A DNA stretch of 64,000 bases from assembly GCA_038748065.1 (NCBI GenBank), contig JBCDJG010000024.1, positions 7,880 through 71,879 of the forward strand, written 5' to 3'. The translations under genes were made by a program, and so were the position numbers. Below the pieces are notes generated by a model, which was not told where the DNA came from, made no database searches, and worked only from the letters and a program-made list of their open reading frames with translations. Below are positions 19,000-27,113 of the stretch, in pieces; the stretch's first letter is position 1; each line of letters begins with the position of its first letter. The stretch is from JBCDJG01 sp038748065. GTDB taxonomy: Bacteria > Pseudomonadota > Gammaproteobacteria > Pseudomonadales > Halieaceae.

Positions 19000-19677
19000 G
19001 TGGCAGCAATCAGTGATTGGCAGAAGGGCGAGGGGCCGCGCGATAAACTGCTGGAACGTGGCGCAGCGGCGCTATCCGATGCAGAACTGCTGGCGGTACT
19101 GCTTGAAAGCGGTACCGTGCACATGAACGCGGTTGAGCTGGGCCGCTACTTACTGGGCGAATTCGGCGGGCTGCAAGGGCTACTGGCCGCTGAGCGCGAT
19201 GCTTTGCTGGCTTGCTCCGGGGTTGGCCTCGCCAAGGTTGCCCGTATTGGAGCCGCGCTCGAGCTGGCGCGCCGCCAGGCCCTCGCGCAGCTGGCCGCGG
19301 GCGACGTACTGACCAGCCCGGCCAGTACCCAGCGCTTCCTCCAGCATCACCTGGCCAGACGAGAGCGGGAGATCTTTAGCTGCCTGTTTCTGGATAATCA
19401 GCACCGGGTTATCCGCTGCGAAGACCTGTTCTTTGGCACTCTGGACGGCGCTGCCGTGTATCCGCGAGAGGTGGCGACCCGGGCCCTGCAATACCGGGCC
19501 GCCGCTGTGATCTTTGCGCATAACCACCCCTCGGGCGTGGCCGAGCCGAGCCAAGCGGATCGGCGGATTACCGAGCGTCTGCGAGACGCCCTCGGCTTGC
19601 TGGATATCCGTGTGTTGGATCACGTCATCGTGGGCCACGGACAGGCCTATTCCTTCGCCGAGCAGGGCTTGCTGTAG
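19000..19677 (+). CDS. radC: RadC family JAB1/MPN domain protein
   Basis: A 225-residue protein with an N-terminal helix-hairpin-helix region (LLACSGVGLAKVARIGAALEL) and a C-terminal metallo-isopeptidase-like JAMM domain with the full motif HNHPSGVAEPSQAD. RadC is often annotated as a DNA repair protein, but its biochemical role is unproven. The GTG start at 19000 has a strong GGAGGAG site before it. Confidence 0.94.
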   Translation: MAAISDWQKGEGPRDKLLERGAAALSDAELLAVLLESGTVHMNAVELGRYLLGEFGGLQGLLAAERDALLACSGVGLAKVARIGAALELARRQALAQLAAGDVLTSPASTQRFLQHHLARREREIFSCLFLDNQHRVIRCEDLFFGTLDGAAVYPREVATRALQYRAAAVIFAHNHPSGVAEPSQADRRITERLRDALGLLDIRVLDHVIVGHGQAYSFAEQGLL

Positions 19678-19768
19678 TTGTGTTCAGCCGTAGTTCCAAC
19701 GCTAGTCAAACGCTAGCGCCGCCGGGCTGTCGGCCTATAGAAGCGCACTGGCAGAAGGTGGCGCCGGC

Positions 19769-19797
19769 TTGCTATGGCATGGGCCTTCTGGTATAAA
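19769..19797 (+). promoter_or_regulatory. Sigma-70-type promoter for rpmB-rpmG
   Basis: TTGCTA (19769-19774) and TATAAA (19792-19797) are separated by 17 bases. Transcription would start near 19804, giving an 80-base leader before rpmB. Nothing else in the 207-base gap after radC competes with it. Confidence 0.65.
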
Positions 19798-19884
19798 GTC
19801 GCGCTCCGCGCGGCTGGGGCCTCAAACAGGGCCTGACAGCCACTTCATATTTTAGGAATTTCCCGCGCCTTGGGAGAAAAGATC

Positions 19885-20121
19885 ATGGCAAGAGTATGTC
19901 AGGTCACCGGCAAGCGCCCGGTTACCGGAAACAACGTATCACACGCAAAGAATCGCACCCGCCGCCGTTTTTTGCCAAACCTGCACCAGCACCGCTTCTG
20001 GGTTGAGTCTGAAAAGCGCTTCGTGAGTCTGCGTGTTTCCAGCAAGGGCATGCGTATTATCGACAAGAAGGGCATCGAAACCGTGCTGGCGGATATGCGC
20101 GCCCGCGGTGAGAAGGTCTGA
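19885..20121 (+). CDS. rpmB: 50S ribosomal protein L28
   Basis: A 78-residue ribosomal protein, near-identical to E. coli L28 (MARVCQVTGKRPVTGNN; RRFLPNLHQHRFWVESEKRF). The frame opens at 19870, but the ATG at 19885 fits the family and follows GGGAGAAAAGATC. It is cotranscribed with rpmG, 11 bases downstream. Confidence 0.98.
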   Translation: MARVCQVTGKRPVTGNNVSHAKNRTRRRFLPNLHQHRFWVESEKRFVSLRVSSKGMRIIDKKGIETVLADMRARGEKV

Positions 20122-20132
20122 GGAGAAGTAGC

Positions 20133-20288
20133 ATGAGAGAGAAGATTCGCATGAACTCAACGGCCGGCACGGGCCACTTCTATACCACCGACAAAAATAA
20201 GCGTACCACGCCTGATAAGTTGGAAATGAAGAAGTTCGATCCCGTTGCGCGCAAGCACGTTATCTACAAGGAAGGCAAAATCAAGTAA
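20133..20288 (+). CDS. rpmG: 50S ribosomal protein L33, cysteine-free form
   Basis: A 51-codon gene: MREKIRMNSTAGTGHFYTTD at the N-terminus, ending VIYKEGKIK. There are no cysteines, so this is the zinc-independent type, as in E. coli. AGGAG lies five bases upstream of the ATG at 20133. It is second in the rpmB operon, just before an intrinsic terminator. Confidence 0.97.
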   Translation: MREKIRMNSTAGTGHFYTTDKNKRTTPDKLEMKKFDPVARKHVIYKEGKIK

Positions 20289-20318
20289 GCTCGCCTACCT
20301 GCAAGAAATGCCCAGAAA

Positions 20319-20340
20319 CCCCGGCCTTGCCGGGGTTTTT
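20319..20340 (+). terminator. Intrinsic terminator after rpmB-rpmG
   Basis: A perfect seven-base GC stem CCCCGGC/GCCGGGG with a CTT loop is followed by five T residues, 31 bases after the rpmG stop. Confidence 0.9.
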
Positions 20341-20366
20341 GCGTTCTGGAGCCGCCTGAACCGCCC

Positions 20367-21179
20367 ATGCCTGAGTTACCTGAAGTAGAAACCACGCGCC
20401 GGGGAATCGCGCCGCACTGCGTAGGTAAGAGCGTGAAACTGCTGCTGGTTCGTGACCACCGACTGCGCTGGCCGGTGGCTGCCGAACTGCCCGCGCAGGT
20501 CTGGGGTCAGCGTGTTGACGGCGTAGAGCGACGCGCCAAGTACCTGTTATTCCGTTTTGCCACGGGGAGCATGATGGTGCACCTGGGAATGTCGGGCTCC
20601 TTGCGTGTCATCACTGACGAGACCCCCCCGCAGCTGCATGATCATATCGACATTGTGTTGGAAGACGACGCGCGCCTGCGTTTTAACGACCCGCGCCGCT
20701 TTGGTTCCTTCCATTGGGTGGAGCCGGGCGATCACCACCCATTGCTTGATCATCTTGGTCCGGAGCCACTGTCCGATGACTTCGACGGCGCCTTGCTTTA
20801 TCGCCGCTCGCGTGGCCGTAAGGGCCCGGTTAAGAGCTTCATCATGGACGGTAAGGTTGTGGTCGGCGTTGGTAATATTTACGCCAATGAGGCCCTGTTT
20901 CTCGCGGGTATCCGGCCTGACCGCGCTGCGGGCCGCGTTTCCCTGGCGCGTTATCAGCGTTTGGCAGAGCACATAAAGCAAGTGCTCACTAACTCTATAA
21001 CGCAAGGTGGAACTACACTCAGAGATTTTGTGGGGGGTGATGGAAAGCCCGGTTACTTTGCCCAGCAGCTCTACGTTTACGGCCGTGGGGGCGAGCCTTG
21101 TAAGACCTGTGGTGCGACCTTGAAAGAGCTCCGATTGGGTCAACGAAGTAGTACTTTCTGCGTGGCTTGCCAGCGCTGA
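20367..21179 (+). CDS. mutM: Formamidopyrimidine-DNA glycosylase
   Basis: Removes 8-oxoguanine and formamidopyrimidines by base excision with AP-lyase action. The 270-residue protein begins MPELPEVETTRRG with the catalytic P2 and E3. It has the helix-two-turn-helix GVGNIYANEALF and a C-terminal zinc finger (CKTC and CVAC pairs). Its distance downstream of rpmG is only 78 bases, but an intrinsic terminator intervenes, so it probably has its own promoter. Confidence 0.97.
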   Translation: MPELPEVETTRRGIAPHCVGKSVKLLLVRDHRLRWPVAAELPAQVWGQRVDGVERRAKYLLFRFATGSMMVHLGMSGSLRVITDETPPQLHDHIDIVLEDDARLRFNDPRRFGSFHWVEPGDHHPLLDHLGPEPLSDDFDGALLYRRSRGRKGPVKSFIMDGKVVVGVGNIYANEALFLAGIRPDRAAGRVSLARYQRLAEHIKQVLTNSITQGGTTLRDFVGGDGKPGYFAQQLYVYGRGGEPCKTCGATLKELRLGQRSSTFCVACQR

Positions 21180-21237
21180 ACGGGCTACACTCAAGGGATT
21201 GTGGGGACAGAAGGGCACAGGCCCTGGAGCAATAACA

Positions 21238-21627
21238 ATGAATGCTTTCAAAGGATTACGCCGTTTGCTTACAGCGGTTTCGATCGCACTGCTGATCGTG
21301 CCGCCCCTGGCGCACGCACAGTACGAAGCCATAGACGATAAGCCAAACCCCTACGCCATGTTTGGCGACCTCGTTGTAGCGCGGCCCATTGGCCTGCTGG
21401 TGACGGTGGCCGGTACGGCAACATGGGTAGTTGGCCTGCCTTTCTCGCTGGCCGCAGGTAATGCTGAAGAGGCCGCCGAGCAGCTGATTATGGGCCCGGG
21501 TAAAGAGACTTTCGTGCGCTGCCTCGGTTGTCGTCAGAGTGGCTATACCTATAAGGACATCGACAATTATCGTGCTCGTCAGGCCGCCGCAGAAGAGGCC
21601 GAGGCGATGGTCGCTGCCGCCGAGTAG
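21238..21627 (+). CDS. Small exported protein of unknown function
   Basis: A 129-residue protein with a clear signal peptide (RRLLTAVSIALLIVPPLAHA, cleavage before QYE). A glycine-rich hydrophobic segment (about 48-70, GLLVTVAGTATWVVGLPFSL) could be a second membrane segment or hairpin. Near the C-terminus are a CxxC pair (RCLGC) and an alanine/glutamate-rich tail. I recognise no named domain. It lies between mutM and convergent coaD. It is probably an envelope protein. Confidence 0.7.
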   Translation: MNAFKGLRRLLTAVSIALLIVPPLAHAQYEAIDDKPNPYAMFGDLVVARPIGLLVTVAGTATWVVGLPFSLAAGNAEEAAEQLIMGPGKETFVRCLGCRQSGYTYKDIDNYRARQAAAEEAEAMVAAAE

Positions 21628-21628
21628 G

Positions 21629-22114
21629 CTAGCCGCCGAATTTACCGGCGAGGGCCTCCGCCACGACAGGCGGTACGAAGGGCGTGATATCGCCGTTCAG
21701 AGCCGCTATCTCCCGTACCAGCGAAGACGAGATATAGGAAAGGTGTTCTGACGGCGTCAGGAAAATGCTTTCAAACTCGGGCCACATGGCCCGGTTCATG
21801 TTGGCCAGCTGGAACTCGTATTCAAAGTCCGCGACCGCGCGCAAACCTCTGAGCACACAGTTCGCTCCCTGCGAGCGCGCGAATTCTGTGAGCAGGTTGG
21901 AAAAACCCATGACATCCACGTTGTCGAGGTGACCCAGTGCCTGACGGCATAGATGCACGCGTTCACCTAATGTGAAGAGCGGTGTCTTCTTTTCGCTATG
22001 AGCAATCGCCACGATGACTCGATCAAAGAGTCGCGCTGCACGTTCTGTGAGATCAACATGACCGTTGGTGATGGGGTCAAAGGTACCCGGATAGATTACG
22101 GCGTGGGTTTTCAT
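21629..22114 (-). CDS. coaD: Phosphopantetheine adenylyltransferase
   Basis: Adenylates 4'-phosphopantetheine in the penultimate coenzyme A step. The 161-residue nucleotidyltransferase has the TxGH-type motif GTFDPITNGHVD at the N-terminus and LSYISSSLVREIA near the C-terminus (ISSSLVR signature). It is 88 bases downstream of rsmD on the same strand, the usual gammaproteobacterial pair. Confidence 0.97.
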   Translation of the reverse strand: MKTHAVIYPGTFDPITNGHVDLTERAARLFDRVIVAIAHSEKKTPLFTLGERVHLCRQALGHLDNVDVMGFSNLLTEFARSQGANCVLRGLRAVADFEYEFQLANMNRAMWPEFESIFLTPSEHLSYISSSLVREIAALNGDITPFVPPVVAEALAGKFGG

Positions 22115-22202
22115 CGCGACGTGCCAAAGGGCTCAAAGAAGTACCGAAAGAGATGTCGATAATAGGCAATTTATCCGGGCCCCACAAACTGCCTTTCGCC
22201 GC

Positions 22203-22766
22203 TCAGGCAAGCAGCAGGCGATAGCGCACCGCGCCTGCGCGCTTGTCGCGGTGCAAGGCCCATGCCGTGGGGAGCTTAAGGTCGCCCTCGCTGACGGCGC
22301 TTTCAAGATAAACGCAGGCATCCGCGTTCACCAGCCCGCCGCTGAACAAAGCCGCGCAAGCGGGCTCAGCGAGGCCAGCCTCGAAGGGCGGGTCAACAAA
22401 GACAATGTCATAGGGCGCGGGCGCTGTTTGCAGGTAGCCAAGCGCGTCATGGGTGTGGCACCCGGCCCGGCTCGACGCCTGCAATGTACCGAGATGTTTG
22501 CTGATCTGTTGCAGCGCCCTGCGGGAGGTATCCACGAAGTCAACGTGACTGGCACCGCGTGACAGTGCTTCCAGGCCCAGAGCGCCGCTGCCGGCGAACA
22601 GGTCAAGGCAGCGCGCGCCGGGCAGTTGCTGCGCCAGCCAGTTAAACAGGGTCTCACGCACGCGATCGGTGGTGGGCCGCAGTCCCGGTGCCGCGTCGAA
22701 GGCTAGCTTGCGCCCACGCCACTCGCCACCGATGATGCGGAGGCGTCCGCTTCGACCTCTCGCCAT
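22203..22766 (-). CDS. rsmD: 16S rRNA (guanine-966 N2) methyltransferase
   Basis: A 187-residue SAM-dependent methyltransferase modifying G966 of 16S rRNA. Motifs are RIIGGEWRGRKL at the N-terminus, LRPTTDRVRETLFNWL, the SAM-binding DLFAGSGALGLEALSRGA, and VDPPFEAG as catalytic motif IV. It is divergent from ftsY across 77 bases, as in E. coli. Confidence 0.96.
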   Translation of the reverse strand: MARGRSGRLRIIGGEWRGRKLAFDAAPGLRPTTDRVRETLFNWLAQQLPGARCLDLFAGSGALGLEALSRGASHVDFVDTSRRALQQISKHLGTLQASSRAGCHTHDALGYLQTAPAPYDIVFVDPPFEAGLAEPACAALFSGGLVNADACVYLESAVSEGDLKLPTAWALHRDKRAGAVRYRLLLA

Positions 22767-22843
22767 TCCTTAGCCCTGCGCATGAATGATAGGATGGAGT
22801 CTTTCTTTAGGCACTCCTCCCGAACACTCTAGCACGACACGAT

Positions 22844-23953
22844 ATGAAGTTTTTCAGACGCAATAAGGATGCAGAGCCAGCGCCTGCGCAGGAGACTGCC
22901 CAGGCTAGTGCTGTGGATGGTATTTTAGAGAGCGCTGTGGATAGTGCTCAAGATAGTGTCCAGCCGGAACCTGCTCCAAGGGAAAGGGCTGGCACCGAAG
23001 CCACAGCGGCGCCCGACGCGAAGGAAGGCATGATTGCCCGCCTGCGCCGAGGCCTGGGTCGCACGAGCGGCAACCTGGCCGAAGGGCTTGGCAACCTCTT
23101 TCTTGGCCGCAAGGAAATCGATGCGGATCTGCTGGAAGCGCTGGAGTCACAGCTGCTGATGGCCGATGTCGGTGTGGATGCCACCGTATCGATTATTGAA
23201 AGCCTGACCCAGCGGGTATCGCGTAAGGAGCTGACCAGCCCAGACGCCCTGCACAATGCCCTGTGCGAGGAGCTGGGGGCGATCCTGGAACCCTGCGATC
23301 AGCCCCTGGTGCCAGCGGGTGCCTCACCCTTCGTCATCCTCATGGTAGGCGTCAACGGGGTGGGCAAGACCACCACTATTGGCAAGCTGGCCAAGCGCTT
23401 CCAGGCCCAGGGCCACTCCGTCATGCTGGCCGCCGGGGATACCTTTCGTGCCGCCGCGGTAGAACAGCTGCAGGTCTGGGGCGAGCGCAACAAGGTGCCG
23501 GTGGTTGCTCAGCATACGGGCGCGGACAGCGCCTCGGTGATTTTTGACGCCCTGCAGTCCGCCCAGGCCCGCGGCGTTGATGTGCTGATCGCCGATACCG
23601 CTGGGCGCCTGCATAATAAAGATAACCTCATGGAGGAATTGAAGAAGGTGGTGCGCGTTATGGGCAAGCTGGATGAGTCGGCTCCCCACGAGGTGATGCT
23701 CGTACTGGACGCCGGTACTGGCCAGAATGCCCTGGCCCAGGCGGACCAATTCCGCCAGGCGGTTGGTGTAAGCGGTATTACCCTGACCAAACTCGACGGC
23801 ACCGCCAAGGGCGGTGTGATCTTCGCCATCGCCAGCAAGCTCGGCCTGCCTATTCGTTTCATCGGCATTGGCGAGTCCGCTGAGGATCTCAGGCCATTTG
23901 CGGCAAAGGACTTCATTGCTGCCCTGTTTGAACGGGACGCTGCCAACGAATGA
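22844..23953 (+). CDS. ftsY: Signal recognition particle receptor FtsY
   Basis: The docking receptor for SRP-ribosome complexes at the inner membrane. The 369-residue protein has an acidic, Glu/Ala-rich N-terminal A region (about 1-60), then the NG GTPase with GVNGVGKTTT (G1), DTAGR (G3) and TKLDG (G4). The stop overlaps the ftsE start by four bases (ATGA). The ftsY-ftsE-ftsX order is the classic gammaproteobacterial operon. Confidence 0.97.
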   Translation: MKFFRRNKDAEPAPAQETAQASAVDGILESAVDSAQDSVQPEPAPRERAGTEATAAPDAKEGMIARLRRGLGRTSGNLAEGLGNLFLGRKEIDADLLEALESQLLMADVGVDATVSIIESLTQRVSRKELTSPDALHNALCEELGAILEPCDQPLVPAGASPFVILMVGVNGVGKTTTIGKLAKRFQAQGHSVMLAAGDTFRAAAVEQLQVWGERNKVPVVAQHTGADSASVIFDALQSAQARGVDVLIADTAGRLHNKDNLMEELKKVVRVMGKLDESAPHEVMLVLDAGTGQNALAQADQFRQAVGVSGITLTKLDGTAKGGVIFAIASKLGLPIRFIGIGESAEDLRPFAAKDFIAALFERDAANE

Positions 23954-24615
23954 TTCGCTTCGAGCGTGTCAGCAAGCGCTACGGTGAAGGTCACGACGCC
24001 CTGCGAGAGGTCAGCCTTGATATCGAGCAGGATGACCTGGTTTTTCTCACGGGGCACTCGGGCGCCGGCAAGAGTACCCTGATGCGCCTGATTATGTTGA
24101 TGGAGCGGCCGACACGGGGCCAGGTCGTCATAGACGGCCAGGACCTGGCAAAAGTGGGCCGGCGCGGAGTGCCCAGGCATCGGCGCAATATCGGCGTGGT
24201 CTTCCAGAACCACCAGCTGCTGTACGATCGGCCGGTGTTCGACAACGTGGCTCTGCCGCTGATTATTGCCGGCCACGATCACCGCGAGATTGGCCGTCGG
24301 GTGCGTGCTGCACTCGACAAGGTAGGCCTGCTGGACCGCGAGCGCGCTATGCCGATCACCCTCTCAGGCGGTGAACAGCAGCGGGTGGGCATTGCTCGTG
24401 CGGTGGTCGGACGGCCCAGGATTCTGTTGGCGGATGAGCCCACGGGCAACCTCGACCCGGCCCTGTCAGCGGAAATCATGGCGCTTTTTGAAGACTTCAA
24501 TCGTGTGGGTGTCACGGTCCTGATTGCCAGCCACGACCTTGCGCTTATATCTCGACTGCACCACCGCATCATTACGCTGAAAGAAGGCCGGCTCGTGTCC
24601 GGGACTGCCAGCTGA
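23950..24615 (+). CDS. ftsE: Cell division ATP-binding protein FtsE
   Basis: The ABC-type ATPase of the FtsEX complex, which controls septal peptidoglycan hydrolases through EnvC-type activators. In its 221 residues are Walker A GHSGAGKST, Q-loop VFQNHQLL, signature LSGGEQQRVGIARA and Walker B ILLADEPTG. It overlaps ftsY by four bases and ftsX by one base (TGATG). Confidence 0.97.
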   Translation: MIRFERVSKRYGEGHDALREVSLDIEQDDLVFLTGHSGAGKSTLMRLIMLMERPTRGQVVIDGQDLAKVGRRGVPRHRRNIGVVFQNHQLLYDRPVFDNVALPLIIAGHDHREIGRRVRAALDKVGLLDRERAMPITLSGGEQQRVGIARAVVGRPRILLADEPTGNLDPALSAEIMALFEDFNRVGVTVLIASHDLALISRLHHRIITLKEGRLVSGTAS

Positions 24616-25589
24616 TGGCTGGCCCGCGGCCTGGCCGCAAGGACGGCGCGAGCCAGAGCAAAACCAGCCTGGGCGATCATTATCGCGCCTGGCTGAGACA
24701 TCACCAGCTCTCCGCTACCGACAGCCTCTACCGGGTTGTTGATGGCCTGACCTCAAGCTTGCTGACCTGGCTGGTCATTGGCATTGCGCTGGCGATGCCG
24801 GTGGGCCTGAATGTCGCGCTGGATAACAGCGAGCAGCTCAGCGACAACTGGGACAGCCCGGCACAGCTTTCCGTATTTTTGAAGGCTGGTGGGCGCAGTG
24901 ATCGCGCTGCCAAGCTGCAGGCGCAGCTGCAAGGCTGGGACAGCGTTGACGGTGTGAGTTATATCTCCAGGGAAGCGGCACTCGCGGAATTCAGTCTGCT
25001 TTCGGGCTTTGCTGACGTGCTCGCTGACCTCGATGACAACCCCTTGCCAGACCTGCTACTGGTGAGCCCGGCGCGCGGTGATGGCGAGTCGGTTGATGCG
25101 CTCACCGAGGAGCTGGCAGCACTGCCGGGTGTGGCCCAGGTGGTGGTGGACATGGCGTGGCTGCAGCGGCTAAACAGCCTGCTCGACCTGAGCCGCCGGG
25201 CTGTGCTGGCTCTGGGTGCGCTGCTCGTGTTCGGAGTAATCCTGATTCTCGGCAACACCATACGCCTGACTATAGAGAGCCGGCGCGACGAAATTGTGAT
25301 CGTCAAACTGGTGGGTGGCAGCAACGCCTTCGTGCGCCGCCCGTTGCTGTATACGGGCCTCTGGTATGGCCTGGGCGGTGGCCTGTTTGCCGCAATCCTG
25401 GTGGCCCTCGCACTGCTCTACCTGCAGGCGCCGGTGGGACGCCTGGCGGCCCTTTACGGCACAAGCTTCGAACTCAGCGGCCTTGGCCTGATGGGCTCTC
25501 TCAACCTCGTTATGGTCGGCGGCCTGTTGGGCCTCGCCGGCGCCTGGCTGGCGGTTTCGCGTCATCTGGCTGCGATAGAGCCTCGCTAG
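24615..25589 (+). CDS. ftsX: Cell division membrane protein FtsX
   Basis: The permease-like partner of FtsE. The 324-residue protein has a cytosolic N-terminus, one transmembrane helix near 50-68, a periplasmic loop (about 70-190) that would bind the hydrolase activator, and three C-terminal helices (about 195-215, 243-265, 285-310). It starts on the last base of the ftsE stop codon. Confidence 0.96.
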   Translation: MAGPRPGRKDGASQSKTSLGDHYRAWLRHHQLSATDSLYRVVDGLTSSLLTWLVIGIALAMPVGLNVALDNSEQLSDNWDSPAQLSVFLKAGGRSDRAAKLQAQLQGWDSVDGVSYISREAALAEFSLLSGFADVLADLDDNPLPDLLLVSPARGDGESVDALTEELAALPGVAQVVVDMAWLQRLNSLLDLSRRAVLALGALLVFGVILILGNTIRLTIESRRDEIVIVKLVGGSNAFVRRPLLYTGLWYGLGGGLFAAILVALALLYLQAPVGRLAALYGTSFELSGLGLMGSLNLVMVGGLLGLAGAWLAVSRHLAAIEPR

Positions 25590-25720
25590 CCTCTCTGTCA
25601 CACTTCTTTAGCCCCGGGCAGATTCCTCCTCGATGATATGACCATGACCAATCGGAATAAGGATATTCCGCTAAGTCATTGTTTTTGTGATCTTTCTATA
25701 GAAATAAATCGTATAGCCAT

Positions 25721-25747
25721 GGAACTATTTGATCGTTAGCACTCTAA
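25721..25747 (+). promoter_or_regulatory. Candidate sigma-E (RpoE/AlgU) promoter of rpoH
   Basis: GGAACTA at 25721-25727 and TCTAA at 25743-25747 match the extracytoplasmic sigma pattern (GGAACTT and TCTGA/TCTAA) with a 15-base spacer, one short of E. coli rpoH P3. The -10 element lies inside the CIRCE operator. An rpoH promoter of this class is known in E. coli. This is a match by eye and the spacing is not ideal. Confidence 0.4.
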
Positions 25748-25762
25748 TACATTGAGTGCTAA
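25736..25762 (+). promoter_or_regulatory. CIRCE operator (HrcA binding site) upstream of rpoH
   Basis: A perfect TTAGCACTC, nine-base spacer, GAGTGCTAA inverted repeat (arms 25736-25744 and 25754-25762) identical to the CIRCE consensus bound by the heat-shock repressor HrcA. It ends 45 bases before the rpoH start codon. HrcA itself is not in the window. Confidence 0.93.
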
Positions 25763-25807
25763 ACTCCCCGGTCCAAAACGTTGGGGAGTCTCGAGGAGGA
25801 GCCCGAC

Positions 25808-26662
25808 ATGACTTACAGTTTACAGCCCGTCGACCAGCTGGCGCCCGGTGCTAACCTCGCTTCCTATGTGCAGGCGGTGAGCAGCATCCCCGTGCTCAGC
25901 GTAGAGCGAGAGCGCGAACTGGCGGAAGACCTTGTTTACAACGACAACCTTGACGCTGCCCGGCAGCTGGTAATGTCGCACCTGCGCTTTGTGGTACACA
26001 TCGCCCGCAGCTATTCCGGCTACGGTCTGGCCGAGGCCGACCTGATCCAGGAAGGCAACGTCGGCCTGATGAAGGCCGTCAAGCGTTATGACCCTGAGAA
26101 GGGCGTGCGTCTTGTCTCCTTTGCTGTGCACTGGATCAAGGCCGAAATGCACGAGTTCATCTTGAAGAACTGGCGCATCGTGAAAGTGGCCACCACCAAG
26201 GCGCAGCGCAAGCTGTTCTTCAATCTGCGCAGCCAGAAAAAGACGCTGTCGTGGCTTTCTGCCGACGAGGCCCAGGCGGTAGCCGATGACCTCGGCGTCG
26301 ATGTGAAAGAGGTGCAGCGCATGGAGGGCCGTCTCTCCAGCCGCGATGTGGGCTTTGATGCCCCGACGGACTCAGACGATGAAGACGGCTGGCAGGCGCC
26401 CCAGTATTACCTGGAAGACCAGGGTATGGACCCGGCGCAGCTGGTGGAATCCGAGGACTACCAGGAAAACAGCGAAGCACAGCTACACGGCGCCCTGGCA
26501 GATCTGGACGAGCGCAGTCGCGACATCCTGGCCCGCCGCTGGCTGGCCGAGAAGAAGGCCACGCTGCACGAGCTGGCCGCTGAGTACGGCGTTTCCGCCG
26601 AGCGCATTCGGCAGCTCGAAAAGAACGCCATGAAGAAGCTCAGGACGGCGATTGCCGCTTAA
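25808..26662 (+). CDS. rpoH: Heat-shock sigma factor RpoH (sigma-32)
   Basis: Directs RNA polymerase to chaperone and protease promoters. The 284-residue protein shows sigma region 2 (QEGNVGLMKAVKRYDPEKGV and FAVHWIKAEMHEF), the RpoH box QRKLFFNLR and a C-terminal region 4 HTH (TLHELAAEYGVSAERIRQLE). The open frame begins at 25781, but ATG 25808 follows GAGGAGGAG and fits the family. It is downstream of ftsX, as in E. coli and Pseudomonas, but behind its own control region with a CIRCE site. Confidence 0.97.
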   Translation: MTYSLQPVDQLAPGANLASYVQAVSSIPVLSVERERELAEDLVYNDNLDAARQLVMSHLRFVVHIARSYSGYGLAEADLIQEGNVGLMKAVKRYDPEKGVRLVSFAVHWIKAEMHEFILKNWRIVKVATTKAQRKLFFNLRSQKKTLSWLSADEAQAVADDLGVDVKEVQRMEGRLSSRDVGFDAPTDSDDEDGWQAPQYYLEDQGMDPAQLVESEDYQENSEAQLHGALADLDERSRDILARRWLAEKKATLHELAAEYGVSAERIRQLEKNAMKKLRTAIAA

Positions 26663-26691
26663 GGCGGCCGCGCGCGCGGTTTTCCTTACAA

Positions 26692-26717
26692 GGGGCGCAA
26701 CACAGCGCCCCTTTTTT
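26692..26717 (+). terminator. Intrinsic terminator after rpoH
   Basis: Stem GGGGCGC/GCGCCCC with a six-base AACACA loop followed by six T residues, 29 bases after the rpoH stop. Confidence 0.9.
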
Positions 26718-26731
26718 ATTACACTGGATTG

Positions 26732-27109
26732 ATGGCAAAACTCTTTCTGACCCTTGGTGCGATCAGCAGCATGCTTGCCGTCGCCTTCGGTGCCTTCGGT
26801 GCGCATGCCTTGAAGGCGCGGCTCGACGAATACGCCCTCGGCGTCTACGAAACCGCCGTCCAGTACCACTTCTACCATAGCCTTGCCCTGCTGGCAGTGG
26901 GGCTGCTCGCCCTGCAAGTGCCCCAGTCAGGACTGCTCAAGAGCAGCGGCTGGTTGTTTCTCGCCGGGGTGTTCATCTTTTCGGGCAGTCTTTACGTCCT
27001 GGCCTTGAGCGGCATGCGCTGGCTTGGTGCGATTACGCCGCTCGGCGGCCTTGCCTTCATCGCCGCCTGGGCCTGCCTGGCACTGGCTGCCTGGAAGACG
27101 CTGGACTGA
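26732..27109 (+). CDS. DUF423 family inner membrane protein
   Basis: A 125-residue protein with about four transmembrane helices and the DUF423 (YgdD-like) signature: GAFGAHALKARL near residue 20, YETAVQYHFYHSLAL near 38 and ITPLGGLAFIAAW near the C-terminus. The function of the family is unknown. A TTG lies directly before the ATG; I take the ATG at 26732. It begins 15 bases after the rpoH terminator's T-run. Confidence 0.9.
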   Translation: MAKLFLTLGAISSMLAVAFGAFGAHALKARLDEYALGVYETAVQYHFYHSLALLAVGLLALQVPQSGLLKSSGWLFLAGVFIFSGSLYVLALSGMRWLGAITPLGGLAFIAAWACLALAAWKTLD

Positions 27110-27113
27110 AGCC

